64,000 nt of DNA, taken from contig NZ_CP083951.1 in assembly GCF_006440675.2 (NCBI RefSeq), positions 4,187,501-4,251,500 on the forward strand, read 5' to 3'. Below, piece by piece: positions 11,484 through 20,698 of this stretch (within the stretch, counting starts at the first letter, position 1; each line of letters opens with the position of its first letter). The notes below the pieces were generated by a model. It did no database searches and was not told where the DNA came from. It saw only the letters and a list, made by a program, of their open reading frames with translations. Both the position numbers and the translations under genes were made by a program. The DNA is from Mesorhizobium sp. B2-8-5. GTDB taxonomy: Bacteria > Pseudomonadota > Alphaproteobacteria > Rhizobiales > Rhizobiaceae.

Positions 11484-12671
11484 ATGACCGCGACCGACGC
11501 AATCGTGATCGGCGGTGGCATCCACGGTTGCTGCACGGCGCTCCACCTCGCGCTGCGGGGCCTGCGTACACTCGTGCTGGAAAAAAACACCGTCGGTCGC
11601 CACGCCTCGGGCGTCAACGCGGGCGGCGTACGGCAATTGATGCGTCACCAAGCCGAAGTACCGTTATCCATAGCCGCAATGGACGCCTGGGAGCGCCTGG
11701 ACGACCTGCTTGGTCCAGATCTGGCAAGAAACTGCGAATTCATCGGCGGTGTCGGGCAGATTGGCATCGCCGAAAGCGAAGCCGAGATGGAATGGTGCCA
11801 TGCGCGGGTGGCCCAAATGCGCTCGCTCGGCCACGAGTTTGAGGAAGTGATCGACGCCAGAGAACTCAGGCGTCTGGTTCCTGCCGCAGCCGATATCTGC
11901 CGTGGCGGCATCATCTCGCGCCGGGACGGTCATGCCAATCCGTTCCGCACGACGCAATCATTTCGGCTGCGTGCCGAGCAGCTTGGCGTCCGCTTCATGG
12001 AGCGGACGCGCGTGACCGGGCTCGAGCAGGGCGACCGCTGCTGGACCGTAGTGACCGAGAGCGGCGTCTTCAGGGCCGATATTTTGATCAACTGCGGCGG
12101 AGCGTGGGCCTGGCAAGTCGCGGAAATGATCGGCGAGCACCTGCCCAGGACGCATTTTGCCTCGACGCTGATGGTGACGTCTCGCATGCCCCATTTCATC
12201 GACCCCGTGGTGATCGGCATCGACCGGATGCTTTCGTTCAAACAGACGGAAGCCGGCACAGTCGTCATCGGGGGAGGGGTTCTCGGCGATCCCGACCTGA
12301 ATAGCGAGACGGCTGACACCGTTGCGGACCGAATGGTGGTGAGCGCCCAGACCGTCTGCGAATTTTTCCCGATCCTGCGCCGCGCGACCATCGTGCGAAG
12401 TTGGGCCGGTCTGGAAGCCCTGATGCCAGACGTCATACCGGTGATCGGTCCCAGTCAGGTCGCCCGCAATCTCTGGCACGCTTTCGGCTTTTCCGGGCAC
12501 GGGTTCCAGCTCGGCCCTATCGTCGGCTCGGTCATTGCCGATCTGGTCGCCACTGGTGAAAATGCCATTCCGATAGCCGCGTTCAACCCGGGCCGCTTCT
12601 CGAGCAACGACATGCTGGCGACCACGTGCATTCCTGACCGCAAAGTCTCGCAGGAGGCTGGTCATGAATGA
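11484..12671 (+). CDS. FAD-dependent oxidoreductase (HcnC/OoxB/glycine oxidase-like)
   Basis: A 395-residue DAO-family flavoprotein. It begins MTATDAIVIGGGIHGCCTALHL and has VLEKNTVGRHASGVNAGGVRQL and a C-terminal HAFGFSGHGFQLGPIVGSVIADL, the FAD-contacting signature. Start taken at the ATG at 11484, 48 bases after the previous stop; a TTG farther upstream is possible. It is the catalytic beta subunit expected with the two preceding genes (HcnABC-type complex). It overlaps the permease gene that follows by 8 bp. Confidence 0.87.
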   Translation: MTATDAIVIGGGIHGCCTALHLALRGLRTLVLEKNTVGRHASGVNAGGVRQLMRHQAEVPLSIAAMDAWERLDDLLGPDLARNCEFIGGVGQIGIAESEAEMEWCHARVAQMRSLGHEFEEVIDARELRRLVPAAADICRGGIISRRDGHANPFRTTQSFRLRAEQLGVRFMERTRVTGLEQGDRCWTVVTESGVFRADILINCGGAWAWQVAEMIGEHLPRTHFASTLMVTSRMPHFIDPVVIGIDRMLSFKQTEAGTVVIGGGVLGDPDLNSETADTVADRMVVSAQTVCEFFPILRRATIVRSWAGLEALMPDVIPVIGPSQVARNLWHAFGFSGHGFQLGPIVGSVIADLVATGENAIPIAAFNPGRFSSNDMLATTCIPDRKVSQEAGHE

Positions 12672-13383
12672 TTTCGGGCTGATGACCGTCTTCAGCTTTG
12701 CACCCGGGGGCTGGGGTGCCGCCATGGCGGCTGCAAGCGCAATGACGGTCGCGGTGGCAATGGCAGGCTTCATCGCCGGAGCTATAATAGGCACGTTCGG
12801 GGCGTGGGCGAAGACTTCCGGAGGAAGGATCGTCCGCTCGGTCGCCGATGGCTACACGACGGTTCTGCGCGGCATTCCCGACCTTCTGGTTATATATCTT
12901 TTCTACTTCGGCTCCAGCGCCGTCCTGACACCCATCGGCCGGTTCTTTGGAGCCAATGGCTTCCTCAGCCTGCCGGCTTTTTTCGCCGGCTGCCTGGCGA
13001 TTGCGATCGTGTCGGGCGCCTATCACACCGAAGTCTTCCGTGGGGCCTATCAGGTCGTAGCGCTTGGAGAGATCGATGCAGCCTACGCCACGGGCATGTC
13101 GCGAGCGCTCGCGTTCCGGCGCATCATCGCGCCGCTCACTCTGCGCTTCGCCTTGCCGGGCCTGGCAAACATCTGGCAGCTCGTTCTCAAGGAATCGTCG
13201 CTGATCTCGGTGACGGGGCTTGTCGAAATCCTGCGCCAGTCTCAGATCGGCGCGGGCTCGACCAAGCAGCCCTTCACCTTCTTTCTGGCGGCGGCGATCC
13301 TCTATCTGCTCATTTCCTCCGCCTCGGGATGGGTATTGCAGTTCGCCGAAAGGCACTTCACTCGCGGGCTCAGGAGGGGGTAA
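12664..13383 (+). CDS. ABC transporter permease (OccQ/HisQ type)
   Basis: A 239-residue inner-membrane permease of the polar amino acid family. It has several hydrophobic helices and the conserved EAA-like cytoplasmic loop ([32 protein letters not shown] shape, about residues 138-170). AGGAGG precedes the ATG by seven bases. It forms the transporter with the next two genes and the binding protein at the operon's start. Its stop shares a base with the next start (TAATG). Confidence 0.92.
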   Translation: MNDFGLMTVFSFAPGGWGAAMAAASAMTVAVAMAGFIAGAIIGTFGAWAKTSGGRIVRSVADGYTTVLRGIPDLLVIYLFYFGSSAVLTPIGRFFGANGFLSLPAFFAGCLAIAIVSGAYHTEVFRGAYQVVALGEIDAAYATGMSRALAFRRIIAPLTLRFALPGLANIWQLVLKESSLISVTGLVEILRQSQIGAGSTKQPFTFFLAAAILYLLISSASGWVLQFAERHFTRGLRRG

Positions 13384-14105
13384 TGGACTTTTCCTTCTTT
13401 CTCAGTGCCTTTCTTCGACTGCTGCCCGGCGTCCCGTTGACCCTGCAACTGGCTTTCGTATCGGTGGGGCTCGGAATGGTCCTTGCCCTCATCCTGGCTT
13501 TGCTGCGTCTATCAGGCATCCGCCCGTTCGAGTGGATCGCGCGCGCCTATATCTTCCTGTTTCGCTCGACGCCGCTGTTGGTCCAGATCTTTCTGATCTA
13601 TTACGGCCTCAGTCAGTTCCCGACAGTTCGCTACAGTGTGCTATGGCCGATCCTGCGCCAGCCTTACTGGTGCGCCATCATCGCGCTTGCGCTGAACACG
13701 GCCGCCTATGGCAGCGAAATAATCCGAGGTGGCCTGCGTTCCGTGCCCGAAGGCCAGATAGAGGCCGCCCGTGCCTGTGGCATGAGCCGCATCACCGTGT
13801 TCCGGCGTATCGTGCTGCCCCTTGCCATCCGGCAGGCTCTTCCAGCCTACGGCAACGAAATCATCCTGATGGTGAAGGCGACGGCGCTGGCATCGGTGAT
13901 CACCATGATGGAAACCACTGGCCTTGCTGCGAAGCTGATTTCCGAGAGCTACCGCGCGGTCGAAGTCTTCGTCGTCGCGGGAAGCATCTATCTGATTATC
14001 AACTACGTCATAACGCGCGTCATCCATCTCTTGGAATACTGGCTGACGCCGCATCTGAGATCTGTATCGACACCGGTCGTCATCGAGAGAGAGGATGCAG
14101 CATGA
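13383..14105 (+). CDS. ABC transporter permease (OccM/HisM type)
   Basis: A 240-residue second permease subunit. It has hydrophobic helices, the [16 protein letters not shown] segment typical of HisM-type subunits, and the EAA loop [21 protein letters not shown]. The start overlaps the stop of the first permease by one base and the stop overlaps the ATPase start by ATGA. This coupling is usual for this transporter class. Confidence 0.92.
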   Translation: MDFSFFLSAFLRLLPGVPLTLQLAFVSVGLGMVLALILALLRLSGIRPFEWIARAYIFLFRSTPLLVQIFLIYYGLSQFPTVRYSVLWPILRQPYWCAIIALALNTAAYGSEIIRGGLRSVPEGQIEAARACGMSRITVFRRIVLPLAIRQALPAYGNEIILMVKATALASVITMMETTGLAAKLISESYRAVEVFVVAGSIYLIINYVITRVIHLLEYWLTPHLRSVSTPVVIEREDAA

Positions 14106-14896
14106 GCCTGCCGCAACAACAGCACGAGCCGGCAGATGAGATAGTGCCAGCCGTCCGCATCCGCGATCTACGAAAAGCTTACGGGGCTTTCGAAGTGCTC
14201 AAAGGCGTTTCGCTCGACGCCAACGATGGGGATGTCGTCTCGATCCTTGGATCCTCGGGCTCCGGCAAGTCCACGATGTTGCGTTGCATCAACATGTTGG
14301 AAACTCCGACCGGAGGGGAAGTCTCGATAGGTGGCGAGACCATCCGGATGAAGCAGACGAAAGGCGGCCCGAAGCCCGCCGACCGGGCGCAGGTAGACCG
14401 CCTGCGCGCCCATGTCGGCATGGTCTTTCAGAGCTTTAATCTGTGGTCGCACAAGACGGTGCTGGAGAACGTGATCGAGGCCCCGCTCCACGTCCAGGGC
14501 CGTTCACGCGCTGAATGTGTCGAGGAGGCCAAGGAGCTGTTGGCGAAGGTCGGCATCGCCGACAAGATCAATCATTATCCGATCCATCTTTCGGGCGGTC
14601 AGCAGCAGCGTGCCGCCATCGCGCGAGCGCTCGGTCAACGCCCCCGCGTGATGCTGTTCGATGAACCGACCTCCGCCCTCGACCCCGAGCTTGTCGGCGA
14701 GGTGCTGAAAGTGATGCGGGCGCTGGCGGAAGAGGGGCGCACGATGCTGGTGGTCACGCACGAGATGGGCTTTGCCCGGGACGTGTCGAGCAAGGTCGTC
14801 TTTCTTCACAAGGGAGTTGTTGAAGAGGAGGGGCGACCCGACGAAGTTTTCAGCTCAAGTCGCTCTGAACGCCTTCGCCAGTTCTTGACGCGATAA
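14102..14896 (+). CDS. ABC transporter ATPase (polar amino acid/opine, OccP/HisP type)
   Basis: A 264-residue ATPase that energises the importer. Walker A is GSSGSGKST (about residue 50), the signature is [15 protein letters not shown], Walker B is [14 protein letters not shown] and the switch His is VVTHEMG. An insertion between Walker A and the Q-loop ([18 protein letters not shown]) is usual in histidine/opine-type ATPases. It is the last gene of the operon. No obvious terminator follows within 60 bases. Confidence 0.94.
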   Translation: MSLPQQQHEPADEIVPAVRIRDLRKAYGAFEVLKGVSLDANDGDVVSILGSSGSGKSTMLRCINMLETPTGGEVSIGGETIRMKQTKGGPKPADRAQVDRLRAHVGMVFQSFNLWSHKTVLENVIEAPLHVQGRSRAECVEEAKELLAKVGIADKINHYPIHLSGGQQQRAAIARALGQRPRVMLFDEPTSALDPELVGEVLKVMRALAEEGRTMLVVTHEMGFARDVSSKVVFLHKGVVEEEGRPDEVFSSSRSERLRQFLTR

Positions 14897-15290
14897 CAGC
14901 AAAGACGCTCGCGTTCAGTTAGGCGTCCGGTCAAACTGCTGGACAAATTTGATCATCGGAGCCATTCGCTCGCCATCGGGGGTTCGAGACGGGAGACCGC
15001 TATGTCGCGAAACCCACTATCGAAAAAGCATTCTTTTGCTATCGCAGACACGTCGAGCCTCGATATCGGCCCATGCCCTCTGAGGATCCTTACGCGTGAT
15101 ACCAACCGTTCAATGTGAATCGACCATCGGAAAAAGCCCGCGAAGGGCAGACGAATGGCAGGAACAGCGCCACCCAGAACGACTTCTGCGTTCTCGCGAA
15201 TTCAAACTGGGGCCTCTGTGCGGCCTACCATTGTTGACACGCCGGACGCCCATGCGCAGAAAAGTCCTGGGCATGGGAGGACATCTGCGC
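14897..15290. other. Intergenic stretch, no gene recognised
   Basis: No ribosome-binding site with a credible frame is visible. A TTGACA-like hexamer at about 15234 may be the -35 element for the GIY-YIG gene. An in-frame upstream extension of that gene from 15096 is open but has no domain character. Confidence 0.4.
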
Positions 15291-16148
15291 ATGGCGAATC
15301 GGGAATTGAATGCTGAGTTCCTGCTCAACCTTGGCTTCGTCGACGTTGGAAGGTGGCAACCGAACGGCGGCTACATCGCCTACCATCTCGATGGCGAAGA
15401 CGCCGCGGCGAACGAAGTCCTGCTGGACGCCAGGAACGCACTATACGCTTTCGTGAAGGGCGACCAGGTGCTCTACATTGGGAAAACCGCTCGTTCGATC
15501 CGGAAACGCTATGTCGGCTATTGCCGCCCGGGTATACGTCAGGCCACCAACCAACGTTGCCATCGCAACATCAAGACGTCCATCGAACAAGGCACCGAGA
15601 TCCGCATCTTCGCATTCGCGCCTATCACGCATCTCCGCTATGCAGATTTCGAGATCAATCTGGCGGCCGGACTGGAAGACAGCCTGATCGGAGAATTTCA
15701 GCCGCCATGGAACGGTAAGGACAAGGACCAGCCAATAACCGAAGACGCCGAGCGGGAGGAGGCGGAAGAGTCCGAGGTCGAGGCACCTGCCGCCCCACCC
15801 GCCTCGGATATTCAGCAGGAGCCGAAGGCATCCTCCCCTGCTCCGGCGTCTTTCTCGATCACACTAGGGCAGACGTACTACAACAAGGGTTTCCTCAATC
15901 CCGGTGTCGAAGTGAGCCGTTTCCTTGGGAAAGATGGCGACCCGATCCGCGTGCTGCTCGGCGACACCAGCAATATTGTCATCTCGAAAATCAATCGGGC
16001 AGCCAACAGTTCCGGTGCCGTGCGGGTCGTCGGCTCAAACCAGCAGATCGCCCGGTGGTTTCAGGACAACTTCCGGGAGGGCGACACCGTGCATGGCCGG
16101 GTCATCGATCCCCACACGATCAAGCTGATCGCTGGGAAGACATCATGA
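15291..16148 (+). CDS. GIY-YIG nuclease-domain protein
   Basis: A 285-residue protein whose N-terminal half (about residues 45-145) is a GIY-YIG endonuclease fold. ALYAFVKG and VLYIGKTARSIRKRY give the paired tyrosines and the arginine; LEDSLIGEFQPPWN supplies the catalytic Glu and the typical Pro-Trp-Asn end. An acidic, Pro/Ala-rich linker (about residues 145-190) leads to an unrecognised C-terminal beta-like domain. Start taken at MANREL behind GGGAGG; an ATG 195 bases upstream is also in frame. It overlaps the next gene by ATGA, so the two products probably act together. A defence or DNA-processing role is a guess. Confidence 0.75.
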   Translation: MANRELNAEFLLNLGFVDVGRWQPNGGYIAYHLDGEDAAANEVLLDARNALYAFVKGDQVLYIGKTARSIRKRYVGYCRPGIRQATNQRCHRNIKTSIEQGTEIRIFAFAPITHLRYADFEINLAAGLEDSLIGEFQPPWNGKDKDQPITEDAEREEAEESEVEAPAAPPASDIQQEPKASSPAPASFSITLGQTYYNKGFLNPGVEVSRFLGKDGDPIRVLLGDTSNIVISKINRAANSSGAVRVVGSNQQIARWFQDNFREGDTVHGRVIDPHTIKLIAGKTS

Positions 16149-16927
16149 CATATGCGGTCTTCAAGATGTGGGACCAGGCTCGTCAATCATTGATCAGGCG
16201 GCACGAGTTCTACGTCTCGGAGGCACGCAAGCGATTGCTATCCCAATTTGAGAACATGGAGACCGAAGCAGACGAAGCCGCCGAAAAATGGCTTGAAGAG
16301 AGCGGCCAGAACTTCGACCCGGATCATCATGACGCCGGCGACTTCTGTGAACGGGCGCATGAAGTAGGCATCGAGTTCTACGGCCTCCTGGAGGAAATGC
16401 AGGGAAACACCCGCCTGAGCGTTGTCGCTGGAATGTTTCACGAATGGGACAAGCAGCTACGGGAGTGGCTGGCTCGTGAAATCGAACGCTCGATCCCTGG
16501 AGGAAACGCTGCGGCGAAAATCTGGTCTGCAAATTTCGATCAGATCATCGACCTGCTGGAGAGCTTTGTCTGGCTTATCACGAACACTGACTATTTCAGA
16601 AAACTGGACGCTTGCCGGCTGGTCGTCAACGTCTACAAGCACGGCAAAGGAGTTCTCTCGAGGATCTGAAGACTCGGTTCTCGGAATATCTGCCTGATCC
16701 GTACAGCGAATCCGGTCACGCCCTTTGGACAACGGATTTTCGTGACCACCCATGTCAAGGTGAGCGACGAACAGTTGCAGGGATTCTCAGACGCTGTCGT
16801 GGCATTCTGGCTGGCCGTGCCCGAGGACATCTACGACACGCAGATCGGTGAGGTGCCGGATTGGTTTGGCAAGGCCGTGCAGAAGGATCAGGACGCCCGA
16901 AATCAGCAGCGCACAAAAAGGGATTGA
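16145..16927 (+). pseudogene. Partner of the GIY-YIG protein, interrupted by two compensating frameshifts
   Basis: The gene starts with ATGA overlap on the GIY-YIG stop. The first frame runs to a stop at 16669 (174 residues, MTYAVFKMWDQARQSL opening, no domain recognised). Near 16650 the sensible sequence moves to another frame (SSLEDLKTRFSEYLPDPYSE), and near 16750 it returns to the first (HVKVSDEQLQGFSDAVVAFW to the stop at 16927). The composite reads as one soluble helical protein of about 260 residues. Either this is a recently broken gene, or the read has two indel errors, or the shorter 174-residue product is used. Confidence 0.6.
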
Positions 16928-16941
16928 ACCGCTCGGGTTTG

Positions 16942-17258
16942 GGCAATCTCATGGCTGGTCGGCGGTCGTGACGGCGAATATGCGCTGGCCTTCATGGACG
17001 ATGTAAAGCACCGTCTTGCCAATCGCGTCCAGCTTACGACCGATGGTCACCGCGCCTATCTCAATGCGGTCGATGAAGCCTTTGGAGTGGACATCGATTA
17101 CGCGATGCTGATCAAGCAGTATGGCGAGCCGGAAGGCAAAGCAGTGCCACAGGAACGCCGCTACAGCCCCGCCTTCTGCACTGGCGCGGTCAAGACCCGG
17201 ATTGAAGGCTCGCCCGATCTGGCGCATGTCAGCACGTCGCACGTGGCCCGCAATCGCC
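16942..17258 (+). mobile_element. IS1-family-like transposase fragment
   Basis: An internal transposase piece: ISWLVGGRDGEYALAFMDD, then LTTDGHRAYLNAVDEAFG, and a diverged DLAHVSTSHV. This is the DDE core of the IS1-like transposases common in rhizobia, with the second catalytic Asp in TTDGH. Both the N-terminal helix-turn-helix part and the C-terminus after HVSTS are missing. The right edge runs directly into an antisense SRAP remnant. It is a non-functional relic. Confidence 0.7.
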
Positions 17259-17549
17259 ATAAACGGGGCACTTTTAAGTGTGAACCGGTGCTTGGCTTTT
17301 GGATATTTCTTGCCGGTGAACTCGAAGAAAGCGCTTGCCGGAATCAGGCAGCGACAGCTGTCGGCGAAGCTCCGCCCATCTGACCGGAAGTTGAATATCG
17401 GCCCGCCTTTGCCCGAGGGCGGAAAGCTGAAATTCATTTGAATCCGCCTGCAGCAGGTCTGTCTGTTGCGTCGGGATCCCGAGTTCCAGGTCCTGCATCA
17501 TCTTGCAGTATTCGGCCCAGCGGATGTGTTGTTCATAGTCATTGCACAT
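17259..17549 (-). pseudogene. SRAP (YedK/HMCES-like) family remnant
   Basis: The start MCNDYEQHIRWAEYCKMM carries the catalytic Cys2 of SOS-response-associated peptidase proteins, which shield abasic sites. A frame change near 17437 leads to GGPIFNFRSDGRSFADSCRCLIPASAFFEF and then FMAIAG, all recognisable SRAP segments. The coding sequence then ends at the IS fragment. Internal segments are also missing. Only about 100 of the usual 220 or so residues survive, so this is a decayed gene. Confidence 0.65.
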
Positions 17550-18109
17550 GACCGTCAGCTTAGCGACTTTTCGTCGTTTTTCGAGGGCGGATCGCGCGCC
17601 CCTGACGGGGCCGGGCTGTCGGCGAAGCTGATGCCCCGCCTGCGACGGGGCTTCACCCATACGGGCTTCCACCCTGACGCGAGATCGGTCACGCCGACCT
17701 CCCTTCCTGCCGCAGCGAAGCTACTACTAAGGGCCCTAAGGCTCATTCTCAGGTTTGACATGTGAATTTGGACTCACGCCCCAGTCCCTGAAAAGTGTGG
17801 AAACCGATCTACAAAATTTCGCGTTTCGCCATTAGGGACCAAAAACTTTGCCGACCACACCTGCCAAGTCCATTCGAAGCGAATGCGTGAAATTAAAAAT
17901 ATTCCTAACCCACTGATATTGCCTCCAGCTTTGAAGGGTTTGGTGAACCTCTGCAGCATAGGAACGTGCATACGAATATCCCATGCGCCCACACGACATC
18001 CTGCGACTTCCACTGCCAGTAAACGAGACTTAATAAAAAACACTAGACATGCAACAGTACATCATTCAGCATAGCTCACTGACCCGTCGGATGACATGAG
18101 GGCTGACAG
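17550..18109. other. Non-coding stretch at a composition change
   Basis: Nothing recognisable is coded here. From about 17760 the DNA becomes visibly AT-richer, and this continues to about 27.7 kb. A GAGGG ribosome-binding site for the first exported-protein gene lies at the right edge. Confidence 0.5.
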
Positions 18110-19276
18110 ATGTTTGGCTTGCGTATTGCTAAGGTTTGTCGGATCGTCGCAATCGTGGGACTCGTGGCAGTTAATCAAAGCCACGCATCCGAGATGTCCT
18201 GCACCAATATTCCGATATGCGACGTGGTTTTTTCTGCAAGTAAAAATCTGCTTGGTCAGAGCGTGACGTCTGGTTTCCCGGAGACCGTACTCTCGCGTGA
18301 GATAGTGTCGATAAAACCAGTTACCGTCCCGGACTTTCTACTCGATGACCCGCAATTCGTCTCACGGTTGAAAAATTTCGACAAGACCCTCGCGAAAAAG
18401 TCTGAAATCGACAACGCGTCGGGCGAAGACCTTTGGGCTGCTGTGGGTGCGTTCGCGAAGCGCGTTTTGCCGCGCCAGATAACTCCACAACCAGGAGATG
18501 GTGAAAGTGATTTCAAGGCGGCGAAAGCGCTGCTCGTGGACAGCGCAGGAAAGCCGACAAAACTTTATCTCGACTATAAAGCTTACGAGGACAAGCACAA
18601 GGAAGCGGCAGCTCGGCTTCTTGCCGAAAAAAACGAGTCTTCGCAAAGCTTAATACGCATTGAGATCGCGCAGATTGACAGAGATTGGGAGTTATTTGGC
18701 AATAAGGTACAGGTTGATGCTGCGCTCTCCGTAATAGAAAGTTTCAAAAGTCCTGAGGACGTTATTTCCGACTTTACTAATATTCTTGGTAGCAAACCCA
18801 TCTCCGTCGGCCAGTCTTTGAACGCTGCCGCTTCGGCAACCGATTGGATAAATTTCGGCATTTCTTCAAATGAGATTGCCGATATCGAGATTCAACTGCG
18901 AGGGGTGAAAACGACCTCAGCCGTATCGCCACGCAGTGTGACTTTTTCGGCCAGGATCGTTAGTCTGGACAGAGACCGCCTATACCAACCATTTCTTTTG
19001 CAAAAAGATTGGACGACCAACGATGGCACATTGCTGTCGGCTGGGGGCGAAGATGGAAAACCGGCCGCGGTCGGAATGTATGTGAGCGGGCTCGTGGTTG
19101 TGAAGAATGTCGAAATTTTTTCGGAAACCACAATTTCGAGTGGTTCCTACACAGAGATTGTCGGCTTAGGTGCAGGCGCCACGATGTCGGCCCAATCAAA
19201 TTACCTTATTTCTCCGAATTTACGAATCATTGGCGTAGTCATCGAGACGCTCAAACGGTTACCAAGCAACAATTAG
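18110..19276 (+). CDS. Exported protein of unknown function, cluster paralogue 1
   Basis: A 388-residue protein with a Sec signal peptide (RIVAIVGLVAV core, cleavage near SHAS). Not recognised as a known family. Its core shares short motifs in the same order with the next two genes: LDYKAYEDKHKEAA (residues 154-167), DRDWELFGNKVQVDAALS (190-207), a V-x-F-x-A-R-I segment followed by YQPFLL (versus RPWLD/RPWFD in the others), and near the C-terminus VVVKNVEIFSE and LRIIGVVIETLKRLP. Two Cys soon after the signal peptide (SCTNIPIC) could form a disulfide. GAGGG lies seven bases before the ATG. First gene of a three-gene run with gaps of 17 bp and 1 bp. Confidence 0.7.
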   Translation: MFGLRIAKVCRIVAIVGLVAVNQSHASEMSCTNIPICDVVFSASKNLLGQSVTSGFPETVLSREIVSIKPVTVPDFLLDDPQFVSRLKNFDKTLAKKSEIDNASGEDLWAAVGAFAKRVLPRQITPQPGDGESDFKAAKALLVDSAGKPTKLYLDYKAYEDKHKEAAARLLAEKNESSQSLIRIEIAQIDRDWELFGNKVQVDAALSVIESFKSPEDVISDFTNILGSKPISVGQSLNAAASATDWINFGISSNEIADIEIQLRGVKTTSAVSPRSVTFSARIVSLDRDRLYQPFLLQKDWTTNDGTLLSAGGEDGKPAAVGMYVSGLVVVKNVEIFSETTISSGSYTEIVGLGAGATMSAQSNYLISPNLRIIGVVIETLKRLPSNN

Positions 19277-19293
19277 AGCTGCGAGGCGAGGGA

Positions 19294-20697
19294 ATGCGAT
19301 TTTCGTGTGTAAGTGCGGGACGCCTCGCGTCTCTGTCTTTGGCGGTGCTTGCGACTTCATTAAGCGCAGCACAGGCGATTGACTCGATAACGCCGGAGCA
19401 GGCGCAGGCGATGCTTACCGACAGCATTAGACGACTGATTGCACCTGAGCTACCAAAAGAGAGTTGGATAAGCTTGACGCTTGTGGGCGGTGTGGCCTCG
19501 CCCAACGACGCATCAACAATTCATCAGTGGGCAAATTCATGCCCAGAACCATCGCCGTTTATCGCGTCTCTCGTGCCGCGACGCCCGCTGTCCGGAATTT
19601 ACCGGAAAATGATAAGTAGCGCGGTCGGGCCGATCAGAGAGGATACCGAGGAGATACTGGCCGCCAAGGCAATAGTTAATAGTGATCGTTACAAAGCGTT
19701 TGTTGAGAAGGAGAAGAATTACAATATTGCATATGCGAAGCTTGTAAGCAGATCAAATGATGACAATAAGGTGCAATTACTTACCGATCTAGATCTCGCC
19801 GACCGAGAGTGGCTGCTGTTCGGAAACAAGGCGGAGGTCAGCGCGGCAGTAGCATTGCTGCAAGCAAACCTACAACTTCAAGCAATCAATGCCCAGCGAG
19901 TGAGCGTGCTTAACGCCTTTTTAGCGGAAGGAACATCTGCCAAAAAGTATGTATCTGGCTCATTTGTGGCGCCCCCAAGCGAAATTGGCCCGCCTGTCAG
20001 CGAGTGGGGGCTCCCTGACGGATGGGTCAACCTCTCTTATTCCAGTCAGTCCACTTCCGAAGAGGTAGTGACGAAGACGACGGCTAGGCGCGGTGGAGGG
20101 GGTGTAAGCCTTGGCTTCGTCACGTTCGGCGGCAGCGGCGGCGGCTCAAATACGGAAGTCACGCGCGTATCTAAAGTCCGCAAGCTGTCGTATTCGTTTG
20201 CCATAAAACGCGTCGGAATTAGGAGACCTTGGCTAGATACAGAAGTATTTTTTGAGCCGCGCAATTGGGCCTGGACTAAAAAACCGAATACTCCGGTTCG
20301 ACCGTATGTCGCTGTTGGGCTTAATGGTGATGATTTGCCTCAGGCTAGTCCGACCCCAGAATACGATAACGTCACTGTCGCATGTAGCCTGCTTCCGTCC
20401 GATTTTATAATCGCGAAAGATATTGTTATTGAGGCAACCGTCTCGGAGGACGACTTTAAACAGTTCGAGGAAGGGTCCAACGCCAGTGGCGGCGCGGTAC
20501 TATTCGGGATTATAGGTGGTGCGGGGGGAGGCAGTTCATCCTTCTCCGATGTAAAAAAGGAGGGGGATGCGGTGTCCTTCAAAATAAGCAGCACCGGCAC
20601 GTCAGTTATTGGACTGATATCATATGTCCTTCCGAAGCTTCCCGACCCCAACAAACTTGATAAGTGGCCCGCTAGCGCCTGGATCGAGGATAAATGA
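19294..20697 (+). CDS. Exported protein of unknown function, cluster paralogue 2
   Basis: A 467-residue protein with a clear signal peptide (LASLSLAVLATSLSAAQA). It shares with its neighbours YKAFVEKEKNYN, DREWLLFGNKAEVSAAVALL (170-189), SFAIKRVGIRRPWLDTEVFF (301-320), DFIIAKDIVIEATV and a final SVIGLISYVLPKLP. Specific to this copy are two glycine-rich segments flanked by Ser/Thr: residues about 265-285 (GGGGVSLGFVTFGGSGGG) and a later GGAVLFGIIGGAGGGSSS. These are alternating or hydrophobic glycine stretches of the kind that can enter membranes. Start taken at the ATG with GAGGCGAGGG upstream. Function unknown. Confidence 0.7.
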   Translation: MRFSCVSAGRLASLSLAVLATSLSAAQAIDSITPEQAQAMLTDSIRRLIAPELPKESWISLTLVGGVASPNDASTIHQWANSCPEPSPFIASLVPRRPLSGIYRKMISSAVGPIREDTEEILAAKAIVNSDRYKAFVEKEKNYNIAYAKLVSRSNDDNKVQLLTDLDLADREWLLFGNKAEVSAAVALLQANLQLQAINAQRVSVLNAFLAEGTSAKKYVSGSFVAPPSEIGPPVSEWGLPDGWVNLSYSSQSTSEEVVTKTTARRGGGGVSLGFVTFGGSGGGSNTEVTRVSKVRKLSYSFAIKRVGIRRPWLDTEVFFEPRNWAWTKKPNTPVRPYVAVGLNGDDLPQASPTPEYDNVTVACSLLPSDFIIAKDIVIEATVSEDDFKQFEEGSNASGGAVLFGIIGGAGGGSSSFSDVKKEGDAVSFKISSTGTSVIGLISYVLPKLPDPNKLDKWPASAWIEDK

Positions 20698-20698
20698 G

